DNA of 39,132 nt from the IMG/VR virus record IMGVR_UViG_3300021224_000002, positions 1 to 39,132 of that record. The stretch is one strand, 5' to 3'. This document shows positions 30,809-37,440 of the stretch, one piece after another; the stretch's first letter is position 1; each line of letters starts with the position of its first letter. The translations under genes and the position numbers were made by a program. The notes under the pieces are model-generated. The model was given only the letters and a program-made list of their open reading frames with translations. It ran no database searches and was not told the origin of the DNA. The stretch comes from a virus.

Positions 30809-31030
30809 TCAATCTTTCGCAAAATTTGCAATAAATGAAAAATCTGGGTGTTTCGCTTTCGCTGAGGCGATAGCTTCGCGGCAAGTTCTTGCCGCATTGG
30901 TCGACCATGCGTAAATGAAACCGCCCGTATGCTCACTGCCGGGAACGTTTGAATTTTGCTTAATCCATACGTCGATTTTTTTGGCATACACCGGGCCAAA
31001 ATGCGCGGTTCCTACAATTTTGTTTCTCAT
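30809..31030 (-). CDS. Unknown small protein
   Basis: A 73-residue protein: MRNKIVGTAHFGPVYAKKID, VWIKQNSNVPGSEHTGGFIY, and an end with AREAI-like helix (AARTCREAIASAKAKHPDFS). AAGGGGAAAGC gives a ribosome site. A competing frame at 30802-30999 has lower-quality sequence and no start signal. Function unknown. Confidence 0.65.
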   Translation of the reverse strand: MRNKIVGTAHFGPVYAKKIDVWIKQNSNVPGSEHTGGFIYAWSTNAARTCREAIASAKAKHPDFSFIANFAKD

Positions 31031-31039
31031 GCTTTCCCC

Positions 31040-31246
31040 TTAATAGCGTGAACGGTAATAGCGCAAGCCGTCATGCGGGCAAATTGTCCATAATTTGATG
31101 GAGCCGTCAGGCTTAACCCACAACTCACGGGGAAAGTCTTTGTAATGCGTAGCCCCATGCCCGAAGCGGATTTCTGAGGGCGTAGGGTTACGGTGTGCCG
31201 TGATGGAGTCAGGGCCGGATTTTTTGCGGTAAAAATCATAAATCAT
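31040..31246 (-). CDS. Unknown small protein
   Basis: A 68-residue protein: MIYDFYRKKSGPDSITAHRN, FGHGATHYKDFPRELWVKPD, ICPHDGLRYYRSRY. The Tyr, His and Trp content and the ATGA overlap with the upstream gene favour this frame over the overlapping one at 31027-31239. No family recognised. Confidence 0.65.
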   Translation of the reverse strand: MIYDFYRKKSGPDSITAHRNPTPSEIRFGHGATHYKDFPRELWVKPDGSIKLWTICPHDGLRYYRSRY

Positions 31247-31395
31247 ACGGCCACCTCTACTATGTCATTCTTGGAAAAATAGAAAGTTCGCCCGTATTGG
31301 ACAATCTGCGCGGTGCGAGTGGTCAACTTTAAGCACACGTTCCCGTTATGAATGAATAACGCGCCCACGGCAAGCTCAGAAAATGGTTTTTTCAT
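31243..31395 (-). CDS. 50-residue small protein
   Basis: A short frame MKKPFSELAVGALFIHNGNV then CLKLTTRTAQIVQYGRTFYF, ending SKNDIVEVAV. AGAGGTGAGAGC supplies a ribosome site, and both ends overlap neighbours (ATGA at 31243-31246; start within the end of the upstream gene). The strand pattern with F-I-H-N-G-x-V looks like a small SH3-like barrel. Function unknown. Confidence 0.7.
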   Translation of the reverse strand: MKKPFSELAVGALFIHNGNVCLKLTTRTAQIVQYGRTFYFSKNDIVEVAV

Positions 31396-31664
31396 GCTCT
31401 CACCTCTACTTCGTTGATTCCCGCGATAAAAGCGTGAATCAAGCCTAAAAGCTCACGTTTTGTAATGTGGCCCGTAGATAGGGGGGAAGATACGCCGCCG
31501 CCGTCATTGTGCATGCGGTGCAAGCACACGCCACCATAGGCATGGCTTAAGTGATAGTTGCCTATCTGCGCTTTGCCGTTAATGTAGGGCGCTTCGGGTG
31601 AACCCGTGATACGGTTTAACCGGTCAACTATGGCTTGCAAGTGCTTCTCAGTAATGCGGTTCAT
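31392..31664 (-). CDS. Conserved small phage protein
   Basis: A 90-residue protein from ATG 31664 (a TTG further upstream is less likely). It reads MNRITEKHLQAIVDRLNRIT, then GNYHLSHAYGGVCLHRM and FIAGINEVEV. I recall homologous small proteins with MNRITEKHLQ-VVDR-NR-TG in phages of several proteobacteria, always of unknown role. It contains a His-rich middle that could bind metal. Confidence 0.75.
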   Translation of the reverse strand: MNRITEKHLQAIVDRLNRITGSPEAPYINGKAQIGNYHLSHAYGGVCLHRMHNDGGGVSSPLSTGHITKRELLGLIHAFIAGINEVEVRA

Positions 31665-31685
31665 TGTTTTGTCTTTCAAATTGGG

Positions 31686-31790
31686 TTAGTAGGTCAAAAT
31701 ATCAAAATAAGAAAGGGCCAAAGGCAGCAAAGCCAGTGCAACTCCCACTGCGGTGATGGTGTCTATGTGACGCTCAAAAAATGCTTTCAT
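31686..31790 (-). CDS. 34-residue membrane micro-protein
   Basis: MKAFFERHIDTITAVGVALA then LLPLALSYFDILTY is one membrane helix after a charged start. AAGGG lies about seven bases upstream. Its start region (GGG-x-x-ACACCATGAAAGCAT) is nearly the same as that of the gene at 32088, which suggests that the start signal was duplicated within the operon. Function unknown. Confidence 0.6.
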   Translation of the reverse strand: MKAFFERHIDTITAVGVALALLPLALSYFDILTY

Positions 31791-31803
31791 GGTGTCGCCC
31801 TTG

Positions 31804-32088
31804 TTAGATGGTGGCTTCATACAATTCAGCCCACTCAAGCATGAATGAAGATTCAGAATAGTCGATTACAGTTTCCTCATCTTCAAGGCCATAGGCACTA
31901 ACAAGAGCGCCGCCGATAACGGCATCAAGTTGACGAATACGGATAGACGCTTCATCTACTGATTCCACCGCTTCGACAATGGCCTTGTATGAGGTGCTGC
32001 GCTTAACTTGCCATTCCTCACCGTCCCATACTGAAACAGTGCAATTGAGGCTCAGAGCGTGCTTGATGAGGTGCTTATATGCTTTCAT
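31804..32088 (-). CDS. Unknown acidic protein, first gene of the second leftward operon
   Basis: A 94-residue acidic protein: MKAYKHLIKHALSLNCTVSV, WDGEEWQVKRSTSYKAIVEA, and an acidic end with YGLEDEETVIDYSES. The SVWDGEEW-VKRS element is familiar from other phage hypotheticals. As the first gene after the control region it is probably made early and in quantity. Its acidity would allow DNA mimicry, which is a guess. Confidence 0.65.
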   Translation of the reverse strand: MKAYKHLIKHALSLNCTVSVWDGEEWQVKRSTSYKAIVEAVESVDEASIRIRQLDAVIGGALVSAYGLEDEETVIDYSESSFMLEWAELYEATI

Positions 32089-32316
32089 GGTGTACCCGTT
32101 CGTTAAAGGTGGCGGTCAAGATTGACCGTGGCTCTATTACGCCATAGAAAATTGTGGACAAGTCAGGCCGCAATGCCTTTTTTTATAGGGATTTACCCTA
32201 GGGGAAAGATTAGTTAAACTTGCAAAACCGCGAAAACAGACGTACTATTTTTTTAGATAGTAAGTGTTCTTACTTTTCCCTGGGTGCAAAAACACGCCAT
32301 AAAAAACAATCAAAAA
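32089..32316. promoter_or_regulatory. Divergent control region between leftward small genes and the late region
   Basis: No gene. It holds a perfect palindrome CGGTCAA-GA-TTGACCG (32113-32128) close to the leftward start, operator candidate D (ATAGGG-ATTTA-CCCTAGG, 32185-32202), and a hairpin AGTAAG-TGTT-CTTACT followed by TTTT (32259-32278). No clear sigma-70 promoter could be assigned in either direction; TTGTCC with TAATAG 16 bases later on the minus strand is a weak candidate. Confidence 0.55.
32185..32202. promoter_or_regulatory. Operator candidate D
   Basis: ATAGGG-ATTTA-CCCTAGG shares the core TAGGG..TTT..CCC-TA with the sites at 22585, 26433 and 36578. It sits midway between the leftward and rightward genes. 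Confidence 0.5.
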
Positions 32317-32739
32317 ATGCCCACAATGCCCCGTCATCAGTGCGATGAATACCAATGTAAAGCCCCTAGCGTGAAGGGGAGCCGCTATTGTGAAGCGCAT
32401 ACACCCAGCAAAGTACCCACGGTTGAGCGTAGGGTTTTCAATTCTCAATACAAGGGGGCAGCATGGGAAAGCATACGGGCGCGGCAGCTATCTAATGAGC
32501 CGCTTTGCGCGGCTTGCATGGTTGACGGGCGCATAGCCGAAGCGTCTCACGTTGACCATGTTTTCCCGTGGCAAGCCATCGGGCCTCATGCCTTCACTAG
32601 AAATCTTTTCCAGTCGCTTTGCCCTGGGTGCCACGGCGTGAAATCAGGCTTAGAAAAGCGGGGGATTTTCAGGCATTACACCGCGCCGATGCGGGATTAC
32701 ACCGAGCAGGATTACCCGTTCACCATGCTGCAAGCCTAG
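32317..32739 (+). CDS. HNH endonuclease, packaging-associated
   Basis: A 140-residue HNH nuclease. Cys pairs (Cys64-x-x-Cys67 in EPLCAAC, Cys102-x-x-Cys105 in LCPGC) frame the HNH core: ASHVDHVFPW with Asp80-His81, Asn96 in TRNLFQSL, and His106. Additional Cys in the N-terminus (HQCDEYQCK, RYCEAH) may bind another zinc. HNH proteins beside P27-type terminases take part in cos cleavage and packaging in HK97-like phages. Start choice is uncertain: ATG 32317, ATG 32326 or GTG 32284, none with a strong ribosome site. Confidence 0.85.
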   Translation: MPTMPRHQCDEYQCKAPSVKGSRYCEAHTPSKVPTVERRVFNSQYKGAAWESIRARQLSNEPLCAACMVDGRIAEASHVDHVFPWQAIGPHAFTRNLFQSLCPGCHGVKSGLEKRGIFRHYTAPMRDYTEQDYPFTMLQA

Positions 32740-33041
32740 CGCCTGCCCCGCCTGCCTTCCCTGCCGCCTGCCTTCCCTGCCGCCTGACGCGCCGCCCTGC
32801 GCGGTAATCGTTTCGTTTCTCGCACCGCTGCGCAGTAATACCTGAGTTCGCAAGCCGCTGCCGCCTGCGCTGCGCGTGTACTACTTGAGCACTACCGCAT
32901 GGCCGTTTGAGAACTAAAAGTTCGCGGTTTGGCGCGGGAGCAGGCGCGGGGTCAATTTCGCAGGGGTGTAAAGTCAGAGGGGGGTGTAAGGGATGGTCGG
33001 ATGTGGTACGCTTGCATCAGATAAGACAAAAAGGCATCTTT
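32740..33041. other. Gene-free gap before the terminase genes: CTGCC array, repeats, possible cos region
   Basis: The first part (32742-32782) has five CTGCC units. At 32732-32742 AAGCCTAGCGC repeats a sequence found at 30361. GTAATAC at 32835 is an inverted copy of the AGTATTAC repeat. GAACT-AAA-AGTTC (32911-32923) is an inverted repeat, and GGGGTGTAA occurs at 32963 and 32981, exactly 18 bases apart. A packaging site next to HNH and small terminase genes is expected here by family rule but no known cos sequence is recognised. Confidence 0.5.
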
Positions 33042-33413
33042 ATGGCAAAAAAACCTCGTCACATCCTCAAATACTTGGAAGACCCAAACACTTGGGACAA
33101 GTCAGCTTTTGAAACTGCGATTCGCGCAGAAGTAGAAGGCTCGACTGGCACACTCACGGCCAGCGATGAGTTCTTGATTGGCTCATTGGTCATCACGGTT
33201 GACAGCCTGCTGACGGCTGAAATCAATATCCGCACTGATGGACATCTGTACCAGTACAACTCTGGCGAGGCCGCAAGTCCTTGGTACAAGATTCGCACTG
33301 AGATGGCTGACAAGGCCATTAAGATTCTTGCGGAGTTGGGTCTTGTTGCCCGTGGTCGCCCAAAGTTGACAGCCAAAGTGAGTGATGTAGATGAGCTATT
33401 CGCCACTGCTTGA
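33042..33413 (+). CDS. terS: Terminase small subunit (P27-like)
   Basis: A 123-residue protein started at ATG 33042 with AAGG seven bases upstream; the frame continues upstream without support. The C-terminal half has the P27-type pattern DGHLYQYNSGEAASPWYKIR, then ADKAIKILAELGLVARGRPK. It recognises the packaging site and feeds DNA to the large subunit. The last 23 bases overlap the large subunit gene, giving coupled translation. Confidence 0.85.
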   Translation: MAKKPRHILKYLEDPNTWDKSAFETAIRAEVEGSTGTLTASDEFLIGSLVITVDSLLTAEINIRTDGHLYQYNSGEAASPWYKIRTEMADKAIKILAELGLVARGRPKLTAKVSDVDELFATA

Positions 33414-35070
33414 GCCTGCGTTTGCTTACGCGATTGGGGTAGTTCGGGGAGACATCAAGGCTTGCGAGGATGTCAAACTTGCCTGTCAGCGGTTCTTGGA
33501 CATGGTTGAGCGCAAGGACTCGCCATACGAATTCGTGCCGTCCAAGGCTGAACACATCCTGAAGTTCGTCAAGTTCTGCCGACATGTCAAAGGGCCAGAG
33601 GCTGGCAAGTCAATCGAGTTGCAGGGCTTCCAAGTCATGTACTTGGCCGCGATCTACGGATTCCGTGACCGGCGCGACCATTCATTCCGTTGGGTGACGG
33701 ACATCATCTTGTTCGTACCGCGCAAGTCTGGCAAGACCACCATTGCGTCCATCATTGCACTGTACGAGTTGCAGTTTGGCGATGCTGGCGCTGAAGTGTT
33801 CACGCTGGCGACCAACCGGGAACAGGCATCCATTTGCTTTGATTCGTCCAAGGCCATCGTGGAGGGCATGAAGCCAGAACTGGCCTCCAAGTTCATTGCC
33901 TACCGAAGTGAACTCAAGAAGGCTGGAGATTCAACCTCCACCTATAAGGCACTGTCCCGTGAGAACCGCAAGACTGGTGACGGCAAAAACCCATCCTGCG
34001 CCATGATTGATGAGGCGGCACAGATCACCGAGCGAGGCTCCATTGAGGTGTTGCACTCGGGTATGGGCGCACGGAAGAACCCGATGCGGATGTACTTGAC
34101 CACAGCCAGCTTCACTAAGGAAACAAAGTTCTATGAGGACTTGAGCCACTTCCGACAAGTCCTGCGTGGCGCTGCTCCTGATAACTTCCGTTGGTTCGGC
34201 TTGCTGTACAGCATTGATCCCGGTGACGAGTGGAGCAACCCTGATGTCTGGGGCAAGGCCAATCCGATGCTTGGGGTTTCGGTCACGACCGAACACATCC
34301 AGCACATGGCCGAAGAAGCCGCCGCCAAGCCTGCTTCCCTGAACGAGTTTCTGTGCAAGCAGCTCAACATCTATGTATCGGCCAACTCTGCTTGGGTTGA
34401 TCGCAGGTTTTGGGATGAGTCTGTGGACAAGATGCCTGCTGACAAACCAGAATCGACTTTCATTGGTTTTGACTTGGCGCACACCCGAGATTTGAACGCT
34501 GTGGTGACTTTGCACCGATATGCCGAAGAAGATTTCTATGCTCAGTTCCAATTCTTCTTGCCAGAGGAATCCTTGGACTTTGTTCCAAACCACTACAAAT
34601 CTGTGTACATGGAAGCGCACCGGACTGGCATCTTGCGCCTGACTCCCGGCAACGTGACCGACTTAAACGAGATCGAATCATTCATCAAGCAGCAATGTGA
34701 GAAGTTTGATGTCAAGGAAGTTGGGTTTGACCCGTACAACGCAGCGGCCTTGGTGGCGAACTTGTACGCAGAAGGCTTGCCAGTCAAGAAGGTTGGTCAA
34801 AGCATGGCTGTGCTGTCAAACCCATCCAAGACAACTGAGCAACTCATCTTAAAGAAGGCCATCAAGCATGATGGCAATCCTTTTGTGGGCTGGCAGCTTG
34901 GAAACTGCGAGGTTTACATTGATGTAAACGGAAACGTAAAGGTCCGCAAGAACGAAGCGGACCCAAGTGCCAAAGTTGACGGCATCATTGCAATGATTAT
35001 GGCTTTGCACTGCCATCTGGACAACGTATTTGTCAGCGATTCGTTTGGCTTTAGGTCGCTAGAGTGGTAA
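33391..35070 (+). CDS. terL: Terminase large subunit
   Basis: A 559-residue packaging motor. ATPase part: Walker A at 109-116 (VPRKSGKT) and Walker B at 203-208 (CAMIDE). Nuclease part: Asp361 (IGFDLAHTRD), Asp447 (VGFDPYNAAA) and Asp530 (AKVDGIIAMIMALH), the three acidic residues of the RNase H-like nuclease. It is of the HK97/Terminase_1 type that cuts at cos with HNH help. It is full length. Confidence 0.96.
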   Translation: MSYSPLLEPAFAYAIGVVRGDIKACEDVKLACQRFLDMVERKDSPYEFVPSKAEHILKFVKFCRHVKGPEAGKSIELQGFQVMYLAAIYGFRDRRDHSFRWVTDIILFVPRKSGKTTIASIIALYELQFGDAGAEVFTLATNREQASICFDSSKAIVEGMKPELASKFIAYRSELKKAGDSTSTYKALSRENRKTGDGKNPSCAMIDEAAQITERGSIEVLHSGMGARKNPMRMYLTTASFTKETKFYEDLSHFRQVLRGAAPDNFRWFGLLYSIDPGDEWSNPDVWGKANPMLGVSVTTEHIQHMAEEAAAKPASLNEFLCKQLNIYVSANSAWVDRRFWDESVDKMPADKPESTFIGFDLAHTRDLNAVVTLHRYAEEDFYAQFQFFLPEESLDFVPNHYKSVYMEAHRTGILRLTPGNVTDLNEIESFIKQQCEKFDVKEVGFDPYNAAALVANLYAEGLPVKKVGQSMAVLSNPSKTTEQLILKKAIKHDGNPFVGWQLGNCEVYIDVNGNVKVRKNEADPSAKVDGIIAMIMALHCHLDNVFVSDSFGFRSLEW

Positions 35071-35094
35071 AGTATGCGGAAATAGGAGTGAATC

Positions 35095-36498
35095 ATGGGT
35101 ATTCTTGACGTTTTCAAGGGCAAAAATACAGCCCAAAATGAAGCGAACACACTGTTCGGTCAGACTGCTTTGGGCAACAACATTGTCTATCAGGGCAATA
35201 ATAAGAAGCCTACGGTCAATACCCAGATTCTGTATGTGACCACCTCCAGCGCCACGGCTGCTGGTCGTAGTGTGGACATGTCTGTCCTGAGTCGCAACAG
35301 CACCATCATGGCCTGCGTTGGCTTGAAGGCTCGTGCTCTTGCTCAGTTGCCAATCAAGGTTTGCTACGAGACAGAGGATGGTCAGACTGTTGATGCCATT
35401 CGCTCTGACAAAGTTGGCACTCGGGACAAGGCCAAGGCCAAGCAAGTTGCCAAACTGCTCGGCAATCCCAACAACTTCCAGAGCAAGTATGAGTTCTGGT
35501 ATCAGTGGTTGATGTGGTACGAGTTGTCTGGTGAGGCATTTACCCTGTGGTGGCGCAAAGACCAGAAGAACTCTACCGAGACTCCTCTGGAAATGTACAT
35601 CTTGGACAGCACATTGATTGCCGCCCAAATCACGCCAACCCGTTACCCGTCCTACCGCCTGTCTACACCAAGCTACGGCTTCAGCAAGGACGATCCATTG
35701 GCCGCGCACCAAGTCATGCACTGCAAAGAGATGGCTTGGCAAGGTTCGGCTGGTTTCAACAAGGGCATCTTGGCAACTGAGCTTGTTGGACTTGACCAAG
35801 ACATTGACCTGTATGCCAACTTTGTGATGCAGAACGGCGCAAAGCCTTCTGGCATGTTTGTGACTGAACAAGTCGTCCCTGATGGTAAGTACAAAGAGGT
35901 TGCGGCCCGTCTGAAAGAGGCTTGGGCCAACATGACTGGCAGCAAAAACTCTGACCCAAGCAAACCCGGTCAGGGCATGTTGCTGGACCAAGGCATGAAG
36001 TACCAGAAGCTGGAAATGTTGAACTTACAGGACGCTGACGCTGCTGCTTTGAAGTTGCAAACCATGAAGCGTATCTGCGGCTTGTTTGGCGTTCCTCCTG
36101 CCATGATTGGAATCTCGGACAGCAAGTTCAACAATACTCAAACGCAGATGGACGAGTTCTACAAGTCCACCATGTATCCAATTATTGTGAACGTTCAAGA
36201 AAAACTGAAATTTCATTTACTGCAAGGCTATCCAAGTCTGTGCGTAGAGTTTGACACCAAGAACTTCTTGAAGGGCGCTCCTTTGGACCAGATGAACTTT
36301 GCAACTGCTGGTGTGAAGAATGGAATCATGACTCCAAACGAAGCCCGTGAGTACATGAGCATGCCCTCCAAAGAAGGTGCTGATGAATTGGTGAAAGACA
36401 CAAAGGGTGCAGAACCGATACCCGGAAGTTCTGCCCAAGACACTGGCGGTGGCGGTGGAAGTCAGAAAAGCAAGATCAACATTGGTTCCAAGACTTGA
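35095..36498 (+). CDS. Portal protein (HK97 family)
   Basis: A 467-residue portal. Typical parts are STIMACVGLKARALAQLPIK near residue 70, YDQWL-type helix region (YEFWYQWLMWYELSGEAFTL), and the conserved TMKRICGLFGVPPAMIGISD about residue 325, followed by the stem and crown helices. The C-terminus (about 440-467) is Gly/Ser/Lys-rich and probably disordered. AGGAG precedes the ATG. The 12-mer portal forms the DNA entry vertex. Confidence 0.93.
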   Translation: MGILDVFKGKNTAQNEANTLFGQTALGNNIVYQGNNKKPTVNTQILYVTTSSATAAGRSVDMSVLSRNSTIMACVGLKARALAQLPIKVCYETEDGQTVDAIRSDKVGTRDKAKAKQVAKLLGNPNNFQSKYEFWYQWLMWYELSGEAFTLWWRKDQKNSTETPLEMYILDSTLIAAQITPTRYPSYRLSTPSYGFSKDDPLAAHQVMHCKEMAWQGSAGFNKGILATELVGLDQDIDLYANFVMQNGAKPSGMFVTEQVVPDGKYKEVAARLKEAWANMTGSKNSDPSKPGQGMLLDQGMKYQKLEMLNLQDADAAALKLQTMKRICGLFGVPPAMIGISDSKFNNTQTQMDEFYKSTMYPIIVNVQEKLKFHLLQGYPSLCVEFDTKNFLKGAPLDQMNFATAGVKNGIMTPNEAREYMSMPSKEGADELVKDTKGAEPIPGSSAQDTGGGGGSQKSKINIGSKT

Positions 36499-36637
36499 AC
36501 AAAAATGCGTACTGATTCAAAATATCTGGTAGCATTGGCAAAACAGGTCATTAGGCCATCAATACATTTGCCCGTACCATTAGGGCAAACCCCTAAAATA
36601 CAGGACAACAATCAATCCATTGCTTTAGGGGCAATCA
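36499..36637. promoter_or_regulatory. 139-base gap inside the head operon with nested inverted repeats
   Basis: TTTGCCC-GTACCATTA-GGGCAAA (36567-36589) and TTAGGG-CAAAC-CCCTAA (36580-36596) overlap, so two alternative hairpins or two binding sites are possible. On the minus strand TAGGGGTTTGCCCTAATG is a close match to the sites at 22585 and 26433. A frame across this gap (36505-36720) is not credible. The gap may hold a promoter for protease and capsid genes. Confidence 0.55.
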
Positions 36638-37438
36638 ATGAAGCAACTGAATCTAATCTGCGAAGCAAAACTGAACCTGTCCGAAAAGGCCGCAAACGGC
36701 GAACCGACAGGAAAGATTGAAGCTCGTATCACCACTTGGGGCGCTCGTGAAGGCGCTGATGGTCGCAAATTCTTCTACAAGCCAGAAGGGTTTATGGATT
36801 GGGCAAGCGAGTTTGCCAAATCTGGCCGTCCTCTGCCCATGTTTCTGAATCACAACTCAGATACTATGCCTGTGGGCGAGTGGACTGAGTTGGAAATGGA
36901 TGAAGAAGGCATGAGCGCCAAAGGCCGTTTGTTCTTAAACACAACTGCTGGTTCCGATTTGTACCAAGTCATGTCCGAATCTCCCAATATGTTTGGCGGT
37001 GTGTCTGTTGGCGCATATGCTGACGAATACCAGTGGGTGAAGGAAGATGGCTCTGTATTCCCGGCTGGTTCCGGTGAGTATTGGGATGAAGGCTACTTCC
37101 AAATTACCAAAGGCGGTCTGCGTGAAACTAGCGTGGTGATGTACCCAAACAATCCAAAAGCTGAGGTCAAAAAGCTAGAGTATTTCCGTGAAGACGGCTC
37201 TGCTGACCTCAAAGTATTGGAAGAAGCCCTGCGGGATGCAGGTCTGTCCAAGCAGATGTCGGTTGCCGCCGCATCTGTATTCAAGTCGGTTATTGAACAG
37301 CGTGATGTTGCGAAAGACCCGATTGGAACTGCGCCAACTCAGAGTGATTCTGATGTGGAGGCAACCGAAGCTGAAATTCTCGCTGCTCTTGAGCAACGTG
37401 AGTTTCTTAAACTCCTCGACAAACGACTGAAAGGTTAA
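36638..37438 (+). CDS. Prohead maturation protease (S78 type)
   Basis: A 266-residue protein. The catalytic His72 lies in FLNHNSDTMPVGEW and Ser123 in FGGVSVGAYADE, as in HK97 prohead proteases; LRETSVVMYPNNPKAEV follows. The protease part ends near residue 190. The rest (LKVLEEALRDAGLSKQMSVA to LLDKRLKG) is helical and may bind the scaffold or anchor the protease inside the shell. AGGGG is the ribosome site. It cuts the N-terminal scaffold region of the capsid subunits after assembly. Confidence 0.88.
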   Translation: MKQLNLICEAKLNLSEKAANGEPTGKIEARITTWGAREGADGRKFFYKPEGFMDWASEFAKSGRPLPMFLNHNSDTMPVGEWTELEMDEEGMSAKGRLFLNTTAGSDLYQVMSESPNMFGGVSVGAYADEYQWVKEDGSVFPAGSGEYWDEGYFQITKGGLRETSVVMYPNNPKAEVKKLEYFREDGSADLKVLEEALRDAGLSKQMSVAAASVFKSVIEQRDVAKDPIGTAPTQSDSDVEATEAEILAALEQREFLKLLDKRLKG

Positions 37439-37440
37439 TC

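Noticed and set aside
32907-33041. N-terminal extension of the small terminase
   Set aside because: Upstream codons cover the repeat-rich gap and the ribosome site AAGG precedes ATG 33042.
35059-35991. 310-codon antisense frame within the portal gene
   Set aside because: Mirror frame of a strongly biased gene; no ribosome site or family.
36505-36720. 71-codon frame between portal and protease
   Set aside because: Overlaps the start of the protease in another frame, no ribosome site, basic low-complexity end.
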